A stretch of 64,000 nucleotides of DNA, from NCBI RefSeq assembly GCF_900155525.1, contig NZ_LT706951.1, forward strand, positions 867,534 through 931,533, written 5' to 3'. The first letter of the stretch is position 1, and each line of letters opens with the position of its first letter. Below, piece after piece: positions 7,468 through 16,848 of this stretch. Both the position numbers and the translations under genes were made by a program. The stretch is from Mailhella massiliensis. Its GTDB lineage: Bacteria; Desulfobacterota; Desulfovibrionia; Desulfovibrionales; Desulfovibrionaceae. The notes beneath the pieces are model-generated. The model did not search any database and was not told the origin of the DNA. It was given only the letters and a program-made list of their open reading frames with translations.

Positions 7468-9471
7468 CTACTTTCTTTCCAGCACCAGCATGGTGAGCGG
7501 GGGCAGGTACAGGGTGATGTTCTGCATGTCTATGCCGGTGGCAGCGTCGCTGAAGTGTTCGGTGGCGGGCTTTCCGGGCACGAGGTTGCCGCAGCCGCCG
7601 AAGCGCGGTTCATCGGAAGAGAGGATTTCCACATACTTTCCCGGAGGCACGGGGAAGCAGAGTTCCGGCTCCGGCCGCGTTTCGTGGAAGTTGAACGCGA
7701 AAAGGAGCCTGCCGCGGCCGAAGGCCAGCAGGCGATGATCCTCATGAATGAAGCGGAATTCCGGGTTCTTCGCGAAATCGCGGCGGTGCCTGTCCACAAT
7801 ATCCTTCAAAAGCGCCCTGTCCCAGCGGGCGAGCGCGGCGTAGAAGGAAACCTGATCTTCCGCAAGCTGCCACTGACGGTGGGCGTGTTCCTCATCGTCC
7901 AGCCATTCGGGATGGCCGAATTCCGTACCCATGAAGCTGAGATAGCCCGCATCGGCGGACGTGAGGGTGATGCCGCGCATGAGCCGGTACAGCGAAACGC
8001 CCCGCGTCTCGTTCCAGGTGGCGTTGAAGGGACTCATGCGGGTGTACATGGCATCGCCCACCAGCCGCCAGATCATGGCATCGTCGCCGTTGATGCACTG
8101 ATCGTGACATTCCACATAGCTTATGGTGCGGTCGTAGGGGCGGTGATTGGTCATTTCATACCACAGCCGCCCCATGTCGCCGGGCTTTTTGATGTACTTG
8201 CCCCAGAAGTCGGGCAGGCCCATGGCAAAGCGGTAGTCGAAGCCGAGCCCGCCCTGCTCCGGCGGGCAGGTAAGGCCGGGCATACCGCTGAATTCCTCGG
8301 CAATGGTCACGGCCGCAGGGTTCAGCCCGTGCACGAGGGCGTTGGCCATGCACAGGTACAGCTCGCCCCAGGCGTTGGTGCGGTGCGTGCCGTCCGGCGC
8401 GTAGAAGCAGCGCCCCACATGGGAAAAACTGTCCCCTATGCCGTGATCGGTATAGAGCATGTTGCCCACGGCGTCGAAACGGAAGCCGTCCACATGGAAT
8501 TCCTCCATCCAGTAACGGCAGTTGGAAAGCAGAAAGCGCCGCGTCATGTCCTTCCGGTAATCGAAGGAAGGCGTACCCCACTGATTGGCCCGCGTATCGA
8601 AGAAATAGGCGCTGGAATCGTATTTGGCGAGTCCCTGCTCGGTATTGGCGCAGGCATGGGCATGGGTGATGTCCAGAATGACGTAAAGCCCCAGCCTGTG
8701 GGCCTCGTCCACCAGACGGCAGAAGCCTTCCGGGTCGCCGTAGCGGGAACAGGGGGCGAAATAGCTGCTTACCTGATAGCCGAAGGATTTGTAGAGCGGG
8801 TGTTCGGGCACGCCCATGAGCTGCACGGCGTTGTAGCCCCCGGCCTTGATGCGGGGCAGCACCTTGGAGGAAAAATCGTCGTAACTGCCTATGGAACCCC
8901 TGGTATGGGTGCGCGCATCCTGCGCCATGCCTATGTGTGCCTCGTAAATGCGGGGGAACTTCGGCCTTGCCGGGGCGGCATGGCGGAATTCATAGGGCTT
9001 TTCCGGGGCCCACACCCTCGCGCACCACTGGTCGGGGTTGCTCTTGTCCTGCTCCACCCACCGGGCAAAGGCGGGCACGCGGCGCAGAAGCCCGGTATCG
9101 CCCTTGCCGTACAGGCGTATCTCGTAATAATCGCCGTGGCAGAGCGCTTCTTCCGGCAGGTAGAGCCGCCAGAGGTCGTGCCCCAGCCGCACGAATTCAT
9201 ATTCCGGGCGCAGTTCGAAGTTGATGCGGTTCGTGGTCAGCCATACGCGGCCTGCGGAAGGCATGTATTCGCACATGCACCAGCGGCGGGAGCCCCCCGC
9301 GTCCGTCACCAGCCTGAGGCCCAGCTGCTGATGCAGGCCCGCATACTCCTTCAGGGAACCGTGCCCGCGCAGGATGCGCGCGCTCTCTTCGCGGTAACGG
9401 TTCCGCCGCTCTTCCAGAAACGGCAGGTAGTCGGAAAGCTCGGTATCGGTCAACGGATTCAGCAATGCCAT
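7468..9471 (-). CDS. Glycogen (1,4-alpha-glucan) branching enzyme, eukaryotic-like GH13 type
   Basis: This 667-residue GH13 alpha-amylase-family enzyme cuts an alpha-1,4 glucan and reattaches the piece through an alpha-1,6 bond. An N-terminal beta-sandwich (about residues 60-170) precedes a TIM barrel with VQLMGVPEHPLYKSFGYQV, the nucleophile aspartate in DGFRFDAVGN, the acid glutamate in IAEEFSG and YVECHDQ. A C-terminal all-beta domain finishes the protein. The EHPLYKSFGYQV barrel motif is the pattern of the eukaryotic/GBE1-like branch rather than bacterial GlgB, whose members are usually longer. The ATG at 9471 was chosen because AAGGAGG lies eight bases before it; an upstream GTG would overlap that site. 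No other glycogen genes are adjacent. Confidence 0.88.
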   Translation of the reverse strand: MALLNPLTDTELSDYLPFLEERRNRYREESARILRGHGSLKEYAGLHQQLGLRLVTDAGGSRRWCMCEYMPSAGRVWLTTNRINFELRPEYEFVRLGHDLWRLYLPEEALCHGDYYEIRLYGKGDTGLLRRVPAFARWVEQDKSNPDQWCARVWAPEKPYEFRHAAPARPKFPRIYEAHIGMAQDARTHTRGSIGSYDDFSSKVLPRIKAGGYNAVQLMGVPEHPLYKSFGYQVSSYFAPCSRYGDPEGFCRLVDEAHRLGLYVILDITHAHACANTEQGLAKYDSSAYFFDTRANQWGTPSFDYRKDMTRRFLLSNCRYWMEEFHVDGFRFDAVGNMLYTDHGIGDSFSHVGRCFYAPDGTHRTNAWGELYLCMANALVHGLNPAAVTIAEEFSGMPGLTCPPEQGGLGFDYRFAMGLPDFWGKYIKKPGDMGRLWYEMTNHRPYDRTISYVECHDQCINGDDAMIWRLVGDAMYTRMSPFNATWNETRGVSLYRLMRGITLTSADAGYLSFMGTEFGHPEWLDDEEHAHRQWQLAEDQVSFYAALARWDRALLKDIVDRHRRDFAKNPEFRFIHEDHRLLAFGRGRLLFAFNFHETRPEPELCFPVPPGKYVEILSSDEPRFGGCGNLVPGKPATEHFSDAATGIDMQNITLYLPPLTMLVLERK

Positions 9472-9969
9472 GCCGCATTCCTCCTTACGCACTTTTCAGG
9501 GAAACGGGGGCGGCGCGCCCCGCGGCGTCCGCCGGCGACCTTTGCCGGAAAAGCCCCGCCGCACGGCTCTTCGCCCGTATTCAGCATAACCAATGATGCA
9601 GCAAAAGCACAAGTCCCGCAGAGCGCGGCGAAAAGGTCTCCCCCCTCTTCTTCCGCAAGGAAACGCCCCTCCGCCGCCCGCCCCGGCGGCCGCCTTCCCA
9701 AATGTGCGAAACGGGCCTCCTCCTGCGTATTCCGCGCCGCGCAGGCCCTGCGGCGCAAAAAAGCCCCCCGGCCTTCCCAGGCGCGGCCGCGGCGCATCTT
9801 CCGGGCATGGGCAGCGGCGGAGCCGGAAACCCGCGTTCGGAAACATTCTCCGCACGCTCCGCCGGGGGCCCTCCCCGCCTCTGCGGCCCGAAGGCCCGTA
9901 TGCCCCGCAAGGCAGGGCTCATCGTTGCGGAAACGCGGGCGCAACGGCCCGGCCGTGCGGAACACTCCG
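9472..9969. promoter_or_regulatory. Spacer with a possible promoter for the branching enzyme
   Basis: No gene is seen. On the minus strand TTGTGC (9607-9612) and TATGCT (9583-9588) are 18 bp apart, about 112 bp before the branching-enzyme start. The remainder is GC-rich without recognisable signals. Confidence 0.35.
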
Positions 9970-12822
9970 CTACGCGCGCTTCTTTTCCCCGGCCTCGTCC
10001 AGCACTTCGCCCAGGGTGCGCCCGCGTTCCGCCGCAGCCTCGGCCACGAAGCGCACGGCAAGGCGGGCGGCAAGGGCGAGCTGCTCCTCCCTGCCCATGG
10101 ATTCATCATCCATCTTGGCAATGAGCACCTCGTTCAGAATACGGCCTATCATGGGGCCGGGCTCCACGCCCATGCGCATGAGGTCGTCGCCGTTCACGTC
10201 GGGCTTCATCTGGCGGCCCATGTAGATGTAGCGGGTGAGCTTTTCGTGCTGCTCCTCCCCGTCTTCCTGCGCCAGAAGGTAAAGCAGGGTTTCCAGCGGC
10301 GCGCGGCCCAGCAGGCGGTGCAGTTCGCTTATGGGGCCGTTCTTCTTCTCCCACTGGTTCATGCCCTGCCGCGCGGCCATGATGGCGGAACGCACGAGCA
10401 TGGTTTCGCGCTTTCTTCTGTCGGAGAACTGCAGCCTGTCGAGCAGGTTCTCCACTTCCGGCCCCGGGGCGCGGCGGCACAGGGCTATGACCATGAGCAT
10501 GAGCAGATCCGGCTCTTCGGGCAGGTACATGCGCATGTACCATTCCAGCACGCGGCGCACGCGGTCGGCCATGTCGCGCTTTTCGTCGTTCATGCGCAGA
10601 AGCGGATGCACCTCGGCCAGCAGTCCCAGCTCGTCCATGCGGCGGAAGGCGAGGAAGGGATTTCTTTCCTCCATCATGAGTTCCAGCTCATGGCAGATGC
10701 GCGAACCGGAAAGGTGATGAATGAGGTGCAGATCGTCTATGGCGTTGCGCATGAAGCGTTCGCACTGCGCGCCCATGCGGAAGCCGTAGCGCTGTTCGAA
10801 GCGCACGGCGCGGAACATGCGCGTGGGGTCTTCCACAAAGCTCAGGGCGTGCAGGGTGCGTATGCGCCTGTTGCGGATGTCCTCCTGCCCGTCAAAGAAG
10901 TCCACAAGCTGGCCGAACACCTGCGGATTGAGGCGCACGGCCATGGCGTTGATGGAAAAGTCGCGGCGGTACAGATCCATTTTGATGGAACCGCGTTCCA
11001 CCTGGGGCAGGGCTCCCGGTTCGGTATAGAATTCCAGGCGCGCGGTGGCGATGTCCACCTTGATTTCCGTGGGGTCGGCCAGATGGGTGCGGCGGTGCTT
11101 TTCCACATCGGCGCACAGGCTTTCGGCGGGAAACACCAGCATGGCCGTCATGAATTCGCGGTGTTCGCGCACGCGGCCCTTGAGGCGTATGCCCAGCTTG
11201 TGGGCAAAGGCCATGGCGTCGCCCTCGACGACGAGGTCGATGTCGATGTCGGGCCACTTGAGGCCCTTGCCGTCCATGACGAGATCGCGCACGAAGCCGC
11301 CCACCACATAGGCCGAAGCGCCGATATCCTGCGCGATTTCCCCGGCCATGCGCAGAAAGGTCATGCACGGAGGGGAAAGTCGCTTGCACATGGCGGAGGA
11401 AAGGTTGCGTTCCTTGCGCGCCTTGCGGCTCACCGGGGGAATGTGCGCGCCGTTCTCTCCCATGAAGAGGCGTATGATGTCGGTACGCGTGACCACGCCC
11501 ACCACGTCTCTTTCCATAAGCAGGCCTGCGCGGACATCCTCGTCCGTTTCCGCCACGTCGCCGCCGCCCACCACGGGAATGAGGCGCTGCTGCCCGCCTA
11601 TCATGATATCCACAAGTTCCTGAATATCCGCGCTTTCGGGCACCACGCTGAAGGAACGCTGCATGTACATGGCCACCGCCACATGGGCCAGCCCGTGGCC
11701 GGAAGCCTTGGCTGCGGTTTCCTGGGCAAGCAGGCCCACGCAGCGCTGCGTGCCGTCGGCGAAAATGGGCACGGCCTTCAGGCCGTAGCGTATCATGAGC
11801 GCCTGCGCCTCGCCTATGGTGAGCTTTTCCGACACGCCGAGGGCGGGCGCGGTCATGAGCCTGCCCGCGGTTTCATCGGCGTTCACGATGAGCGAGGCCT
11901 GCATTTTCAGAAAATCGCGCACCTGAGGCAGCGTCATGTCCTTCACCGAGGCGGAGGCCGCGTAGTGATGCCCGCCGCCGCCCAGCCTGCGGCATATTTC
12001 TCCCACGTCCACCAGGGAGGAACGGCTCCTGCCCACCACCTGCACCTTGTCTTCCATGGAGGCGATGGCGAAAAGCACGGAACAGTCCTCTATTTCCATG
12101 ATGCGCGGGGCAAGGGTGGCGAAATCCTCAAGGAAGGTTTCGCTCTGCATGGAGGATATGGCCATGACCACGCCGCCCACCTCGCGCACCTGCGTGTTTT
12201 CCAGCATGGCGGAAAGGGCCTTGAGCTGTTCGCGGCCCATGACTCGGGTGATGAGGCGGCTCACCACGGCAAGGTCGGCCCCCTGCCCCACCAGCCACGC
12301 CGCGGCCTCCATGTCTCTCTGCGTGGTGGAACTGTAGAGGAACGAACCCGTATCGCCGTAAATGCCTGCGGCGAGGGCGGTGGCCGTCTCGCAGGTGAGG
12401 GAAAGGTTTCTTTTGCGTATTTCCTCCACCAGCATGGTGCTTGCGGCCCCTGCGCCTTCCACGCGCAGAAGGGAGGCGGCGAGCCTGTCCTCCCCTTCGT
12501 CGTCGGAAAGGGCGTGGTGGTCCCATACCTGTATGTCGATGCCGGGCCGCTCCTCAAGGAGCTTCTTCACCTGGGGCAGGCGGCTTCTGAGGTGCGTATC
12601 CACCACCACGAGGCGCTGCACCGCCTCCACGTCCAGCTCTTTCTGGCTCACGCAGGGAAAGAGGGGTTCCACCACCTCTTCATAGAATTCCTGCACCTGC
12701 CGTTCCTGACTGCCGGGGAAAAGCAGCACGGCCCCGGGGTACAGGAAAAGCGCGCCCACCATGGAGGCGAGGGCATCGTTGTCGGCGTTGGTGTGGCAGG
12801 TGATGACGGTATCGGCGCTCAT
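9970..12822 (-). CDS. DHH/CBS-domain poly(A) polymerase/tRNA nucleotidyltransferase fusion
   Basis: This 950-residue protein joins three modules. Residues 1-310 form a DHH/DHHA1 phosphoesterase (HTNADNDALASM at 10-21, DHH at 101-103, and the C-terminal GGGGHHYAA). About residues 315-475 hold two CBS domains, which usually sense adenine nucleotides. The C-terminal half is a class II nucleotidyltransferase with YVVGGFVRDLV, the catalytic pair DIDIDLVVEG, and RRDFSINAMAVRL, followed by the helical RNA-binding region. Such DHH-CBS-NTase fusions are known in deltaproteobacteria, cyanobacteria and Thermus-like lineages, where they add A (or CA) to tRNA 3' ends. The DHH part suggests a linked RNA- or nucleotide-hydrolysing activity. 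The ATG lies three bases after the xer stop, so the two are co-transcribed. Confidence 0.9.
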   Translation of the reverse strand: MSADTVITCHTNADNDALASMVGALFLYPGAVLLFPGSQERQVQEFYEEVVEPLFPCVSQKELDVEAVQRLVVVDTHLRSRLPQVKKLLEERPGIDIQVWDHHALSDDEGEDRLAASLLRVEGAGAASTMLVEEIRKRNLSLTCETATALAAGIYGDTGSFLYSSTTQRDMEAAAWLVGQGADLAVVSRLITRVMGREQLKALSAMLENTQVREVGGVVMAISSMQSETFLEDFATLAPRIMEIEDCSVLFAIASMEDKVQVVGRSRSSLVDVGEICRRLGGGGHHYAASASVKDMTLPQVRDFLKMQASLIVNADETAGRLMTAPALGVSEKLTIGEAQALMIRYGLKAVPIFADGTQRCVGLLAQETAAKASGHGLAHVAVAMYMQRSFSVVPESADIQELVDIMIGGQQRLIPVVGGGDVAETDEDVRAGLLMERDVVGVVTRTDIIRLFMGENGAHIPPVSRKARKERNLSSAMCKRLSPPCMTFLRMAGEIAQDIGASAYVVGGFVRDLVMDGKGLKWPDIDIDLVVEGDAMAFAHKLGIRLKGRVREHREFMTAMLVFPAESLCADVEKHRRTHLADPTEIKVDIATARLEFYTEPGALPQVERGSIKMDLYRRDFSINAMAVRLNPQVFGQLVDFFDGQEDIRNRRIRTLHALSFVEDPTRMFRAVRFEQRYGFRMGAQCERFMRNAIDDLHLIHHLSGSRICHELELMMEERNPFLAFRRMDELGLLAEVHPLLRMNDEKRDMADRVRRVLEWYMRMYLPEEPDLLMLMVIALCRRAPGPEVENLLDRLQFSDRRKRETMLVRSAIMAARQGMNQWEKKNGPISELHRLLGRAPLETLLYLLAQEDGEEQHEKLTRYIYMGRQMKPDVNGDDLMRMGVEPGPMIGRILNEVLIAKMDDESMGREEQLALAARLAVRFVAEAAAERGRTLGEVLDEAGEKKRA

Positions 12823-12825
12823 CGG

Positions 12826-13950
12826 TCATTCCTTCATGCTCGGCTCCCCCTGCGGGGGAAGGCCGGTTTCTTCCTGTGCGGATGCGTTGCGCGGGTGGCA
12901 GCGGCGGTACACCTCTTCCAGAATGTCGGAACGCACATGGGTATAAAGCTCCGTGGCCGCAAGGTCACTATGGCCGAGCAGCATCTGCACGGTACGCAGA
13001 TCGGCCCCGCCTTCCAGAAGATGCGTGGCAAAGGTGTGCCGCATGGTATGCGGCGAAATATCGCGGTCCATGCCCGCCTCCAGCGAATAGCGGCGGATGA
13101 GCTTCCACACCGCCTGCCGGGTGAGTCCCGTGCCCGAGCGGTTCAGGAACACATGGCTGTCCTGCGGCATGAATTCGGGCCGGACCTCGCGCAGATACCG
13201 TTCCATCACGGCCAGCGCCCGCGCATGGATGGGCACGAGGCGTTCCTTGCGGCCCTTGCCGAACACGCGCACCACCCCGCGCTGAAGGTCGATGTCCAGC
13301 GGGTGCAGGCCGATGAGTTCGGAAACGCGCAGGCCGGAAGCGTACATGAGTTCCAGCATGGCCCTGTCGCGGCGGCCGAGCTTCGTGCCTTCATCCGGCG
13401 CGGCAATGAGCGCGAGCACCTCCTCCCGGCTCAGAACGGAAGGCAGGGTATGCGGCAGCTTCGGCCCGTCCAGAAGGGCGGCGGGGTTGCCCTCCATCAT
13501 GTCTCTGTCGGCGCACCAGGAAAAGAAGCCGCGCAGGCACGAAAGGCGGCGCGCCAGCGTGCGCTTGCCGTCGCCCCTTGCGCGCAGCCACACCACAAAG
13601 AGCAGAAGCTCCTCGTCATCCAGCCTTGCCAGCGCCTGCCCTGCGGAAAGATTCTCCGCCCCGCTCTCCTCCAGAAAGGAGGAAAGGGAGGCGATGTCCT
13701 GCCGGTAGGAATCCACCGTGGCCGGGGAAAGGCCGCGCACGGCCAGAAGCTCGTCGAGCCAGCGCTCCCCGAGAGAACGCAGGCTGTCCGAAGGGGCCTT
13801 CCGCGCCGTTTTCAGGGCCGAGGGGCGCGGCGCGCGCTCCTTCCTTTCCTGAGCGGGCGCGTCTATGGCGGCCTGCGCCTCCAGAAGCGCGGAACGCTCC
13901 TTTCTCGGCCTGCCGCGCCGCGCCGGGCTTTTTGCCGCCTCTTCCGCCAT
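12826..13950 (-). CDS. Tyrosine recombinase XerC/XerD-like
   Basis: This 374-residue site-specific recombinase has a core-binding domain (about 58-155) and a catalytic domain (about 170-345). The active-site set is complete: Arg208 in ASGLRVSEL, a Lys in GKGRKERLVP, His301 and Arg304 in HTMRHTFATH, His327 in LLGHSDL, and the nucleophile Tyr336 in ELYTHV. The family resolves chromosome dimers at dif with FtsK. The first 55 residues are a basic Ala/Arg/Lys-rich extension not found in standard Xer proteins, which are about 300 residues. No second recombinase, integron or phage genes surround it, so a housekeeping role is likelier than a mobile one. It is the first gene of a two-gene unit. Confidence 0.88.
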   Translation of the reverse strand: MAEEAAKSPARRGRPRKERSALLEAQAAIDAPAQERKERAPRPSALKTARKAPSDSLRSLGERWLDELLAVRGLSPATVDSYRQDIASLSSFLEESGAENLSAGQALARLDDEELLLFVVWLRARGDGKRTLARRLSCLRGFFSWCADRDMMEGNPAALLDGPKLPHTLPSVLSREEVLALIAAPDEGTKLGRRDRAMLELMYASGLRVSELIGLHPLDIDLQRGVVRVFGKGRKERLVPIHARALAVMERYLREVRPEFMPQDSHVFLNRSGTGLTRQAVWKLIRRYSLEAGMDRDISPHTMRHTFATHLLEGGADLRTVQMLLGHSDLAATELYTHVRSDILEEVYRRCHPRNASAQEETGLPPQGEPSMKE

Positions 13951-14201
13951 GCCATACCTCCCGCCTTCCGGCTCATGCCATATTCCGGCCTCAGATTAAC
14001 GGCGCGCGGGCGGAGCGTCAACGCCCCCGCATGAGGGCAGGCTCCTCCGCCTCATGAGAAGCATGAAAAAAGTTCCCTCCCCGCACGGGGAAAAACGCCG
14101 CGCCTCTTGCGGCGCAAGGAGGCAGGCGCCCTTCTTCCGCGGAAAAAAAGGAAAAAACAAAGCCCGGCCCGCGCCCTACCGCATTTGTCTCTCTCCTCCC
14201 C

Positions 14202-14230
14202 TTGCCTTTACGCTGCCATACGGGTATTGT
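14202..14230 (+). promoter_or_regulatory. Candidate sigma-70 promoter for the YbhN-like gene
   Basis: TTGCCT (14202-14207) and TATTGT (14225-14230) are separated by 17 bp, 66 bp before the ATG. The spacer 13951-14296 holds nothing else that I recognise. Confidence 0.5.
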
Positions 14231-14296
14231 GGTTGCGCAAAAAGGAACCATCTCCCGGGCACAACCCTGTATCCCTATGGTAACGGACTGCCGATA

Positions 14297-15274
14297 ATGA
14301 AGAAATATCTGCCGATTCTGGGAAAGCTTCTCGTCATCTTCATCTGCGCGCTGGCCTGCTGGCTTCTCTACGACAAGCTCAAGCGCTACAGTATGGAGGA
14401 AATAGTCGACAGCATACTCCACATACGGAACAGGCAGCTTCTCATGGCGGTCATTCTCGTGGTGCTCAACTACGCCATTCTCGTGGGGTACGACTGGCTG
14501 GCCGTCAAGGCCATACACCGCAAGCTGCCCTTCCCGCGCATCTGCCTCGTGTCCTTCGCAGGTTCCGCCATCAGCTACAATCTGGGCGCGCTTCTCGGCG
14601 GCACCACGGTGCGTTACCGGCTCTACAGCGCCTGGGGCTTCCACGCCATCGACATCGTGCGCCTCGTGCTCATGCTGGCCGTCACGTTCTGGATAGGCGC
14701 GCTCGGCCTTGCCGGGGGCGTGCTGCTCTTTGCCGACGTGCACATTCCGCCGGAACTTTCCATCGAACCTTCCCACATCCGGCCGCTGGGGGCCGCGCTG
14801 CTCGGCCTGTGCGTGCTCTACCTTTTCGTGTGCTGGTGGGCGAGGGGCCGCGCGGTACGCATCTTCAAGAAGGAATTCGCCCTGCCCACCCTGCCCATAG
14901 CTCTGGCGCAGACGGCCGTGGCCTGCGCCGACCTTCTCGTGGCCGCCGCCTGCCTTTATGTGCTTCTGCCGGAACACAGCAGCATTTCCTTTGCCGATTT
15001 TCTGCCCAACTACCTCCTTGCCCAGGTGGCCGTGGTGCTCACCCACGTTCCCGGCGGCGTGGGCGTGCTGGAACTCATTCTCATGCACATCATTCACGGC
15101 GTGGTGCCGCAGCGCCTGTTCGGGGCCATTCTGGTGTTCCGCGTGCTCTACTACATCATCCCGCTGCTCATTTCCGTGCTGCTTCTCTTCCTCTATGAAT
15201 TCCGCCTCCGCCGCCGCACGCCGGAGGAAATAGCCCGGGAAGAAAAGGAAACCCTCCTTCCCCCCACCGCATAA
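14297..15274 (+). CDS. YbhN/UPF0104-like membrane protein (lysylphosphatidylglycerol synthase TM fold)
   Basis: This 325-residue integral membrane protein has about eight hydrophobic helices. It belongs to the family sharing the membrane flippase part of MprF, but it lacks the cytoplasmic aminoacyl-transferase domain. Family landmarks are SFAGSAISYNLGALLGGTTVRYRLYS, here split as SAISYNLGALLGG (about residue 100) followed by TVRYRLYS, and LTHVPGGVGVLELI near 255. A role in moving or modifying lipids is inferred from the fold; the substrate is unknown. The ATG at 14297 begins MKKYLPILG. A long open frame upstream is not conserved and is ignored. Transcription probably starts at the 14202-14230 promoter. 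Confidence 0.82.
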   Translation: MKKYLPILGKLLVIFICALACWLLYDKLKRYSMEEIVDSILHIRNRQLLMAVILVVLNYAILVGYDWLAVKAIHRKLPFPRICLVSFAGSAISYNLGALLGGTTVRYRLYSAWGFHAIDIVRLVLMLAVTFWIGALGLAGGVLLFADVHIPPELSIEPSHIRPLGAALLGLCVLYLFVCWWARGRAVRIFKKEFALPTLPIALAQTAVACADLLVAAACLYVLLPEHSSISFADFLPNYLLAQVAVVLTHVPGGVGVLELILMHIIHGVVPQRLFGAILVFRVLYYIIPLLISVLLLFLYEFRLRRRTPEEIAREEKETLLPPTA

Positions 15275-15600
15275 GCCCGCCTCCCCGTGGGGAAGGCGCG
15301 TCGCCTGCAGGGCTCTCCCGTGCCTCTGCGCTTTCGCCCGCCTTTCGTCCGCGCGGTTGCCCGGCATCCTTCGCACCCCTTCGCCCTCGCCTCTGCTCTC
15401 CCGCAAAGAGGCCGCGCCAGGCTCCGCATTTTCCCCGAAAAGGGAGCGGCATCGCTCCTTGCCCTGTCGCGCAAAGCCCGGCAAGCGCATCCTGCCTTCT
15501 TTGCAACGGCGCGTCGCTCCCGCCGCTCTCCGCCGCGGGTACGGCAGGCCCGCGCTGTTGCGAAAAAGGGCATGCCCGGCGGCCCGCCAGCAAGGATGTC
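15275..15600. other. Gene-free GC-rich spacer
   Basis: No gene is supported. A 9-bp stem with one bulged base occurs right after the YbhN-like stop (CGCCTCCCC/GGGGAAGGCG, about 15279-15299) and may aid termination. Confidence 0.4.
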
Positions 15601-15720
15601 ATGCAGGGCAGGCTGCTTTTTTGTGGTTCTGCCCTTGCGGCGGCATATCGTTCTTCCGTTTCCGCCGTGCCGTTTCGGGCGGGGGCTGCGGGAACTGTTC
15701 CCGCGCAAGGCCCCGCACGC
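15601..15720 (+). pseudogene. Frameshifted relic of a FeoB-associated Cys-rich membrane peptide
   Basis: The DNA from the ATG at 15601 aligns closely with the intact 60-residue gene at 25306-25488. The segments encoding FFRFRR(A/S)VSGGGCG and GNCS are nearly identical. Relative to that gene there is an extra T in a T-run, a compensating single-base loss, and a further one-base deletion before the TTCTTCCG block. The N-terminal membrane helix and the cysteine motif therefore fall in different frames. No stop or C-terminal tail matching the intact gene follows. It is either a decaying duplicate or another sequencing-error site. Confidence 0.65.
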
Positions 15721-16173
15721 GGCCTTGCCCCGTTTCTTTCCGGCCTGAACACTCCCTGCCCTCCGCAGGCGCGCATGGTGCGCCCTGCCTGTCCGCAGCA
15801 CGAGCGGCCCCGGACCTGCCGCGCCTCTTCCCTTCCCACGGAGCGACCTTTTCCCTGTTCCCGACGCCGGGGAAGGAAGGCCCGGCGGAAAGCTCCCGGC
15901 CGTGTCCGCCATCAGCAACATTCCCCGCTGTCCGGCTCTATGACGGCCTTCTCCTGCGCGGCACAGGCACGGCTTTCTCAGGAAGGCGCGCCTCTGGCGC
16001 TTTTTGCCCCTACGGTACCGGCGCGGGGGAGCCATGATAATCATGGCAGGCTGCCGCAGCCGGGTTAAAAAGAAGGAAAGCGGCCCCGGTTACGCGGGAC
16101 GCGAGGCGCGGGCAGTCCGCGCGGGGCCGGACAAAACGCCCGGCCAGAGACCCTTCAGCCAAGGAGAAAACTC
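15721..16173. other. Gene-free spacer before the outer-membrane protein
   Basis: No gene is supported. The ribosome site of the next gene, AAGGAG, is at about 16160. No clear promoter is seen. Confidence 0.4.
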
Positions 16174-16848
16174 ATGTTCAAGCGAATCGGCATACTTCTT
16201 GCGGCGGCCTGCCTCATGCTGCCCGGCACGGCCTCTGCCGCCGACCTTGCAGGCGTGTACGTCGCCCCCAAGTTCGTGCTGAATGTTCAGCATTCCAAGG
16301 CGGAACTTTCCTACCTCGGGGAAAAACTCGGTTCCGATTCCAAAACCGCGGCACGCGCCGGCGGCGCGCTGGCCCTGGGTTACGATTTCGCCCCCATGTT
16401 CGACGTGCCCGTGCGTGCGGAACTGGAATACGGGGCCTACGGCAGCATTTCCAAAACCTCGGGTGAAGGCGACCATGCCGTGCACGCCAAAATCGGCCTT
16501 CAGACGCTGCTTGCCAACGTGTACTGGGACATCACCACCTGGAACGGCTTCACGCCCTACATCGGCGGCGGCCTGGGCATGGCCTTTCTCAAGACGGAAG
16601 GCCATGTGGACCATTCCCGCCTGATGGCCGACCTTGTAGGCTCCAACAGCGATACGGACACGGTGTTTGCCGGACAGATAGGCCTCGGCTGCTCCTATGC
16701 CTTTACGGAAAACGTGTCCGCCGACATCGGCTACCGCTTCCTCACCATGGACAACGGCAATGTTTCCGGCATCGCCCGCGACATGCGCCTGAATTCCAAG
16801 GACAACTACGTCCATCAGTTCATGATGGGCCTGAGAGTGACCTTTTAA
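16174..16848 (+). CDS. Small outer-membrane beta-barrel protein (OmpW/OmpX-like)
   Basis: This 224-residue protein has a clean signal peptide (hydrophobic residues 5-18, cleavage after ASA at about 22). Alternating hydrophobic strands follow, with glycine- and aromatic-rich turns (GGALALGYDF, PYIGGGLGMAF, VSADIGYRFL), and it ends in phenylalanine (LRVTF), the usual signal for barrel assembly. The number of strands fits an eight-stranded barrel. AAGGAG lies ten bases upstream of the ATG. Its role could be structural, adhesive or uptake of small hydrophobic compounds; nothing in the sequence decides. Directly after its stop begins the repeat array. Confidence 0.8.
   Translation: MFKRIGILLAAACLMLPGTASAADLAGVYVAPKFVLNVQHSKAELSYLGEKLGSDSKTAARAGGALALGYDFAPMFDVPVRAELEYGAYGSISKTSGEGDHAVHAKIGLQTLLANVYWDITTWNGFTPYIGGGLGMAFLKTEGHVDHSRLMADLVGSNSDTDTVFAGQIGLGCSYAFTENVSADIGYRFLTMDNGNVSGIARDMRLNSKDNYVHQFMMGLRVTF

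Noticed and set aside
6934-14034. A plus-strand open frame of over 2300 codons
   Set aside because: It lies antisense to the branching enzyme, polymerase fusion and recombinase, which have full catalytic motifs. Such frames are a by-product of high GC. The same applies to long frames antisense to 566-3358, 23265-25541 and 50055-54875.
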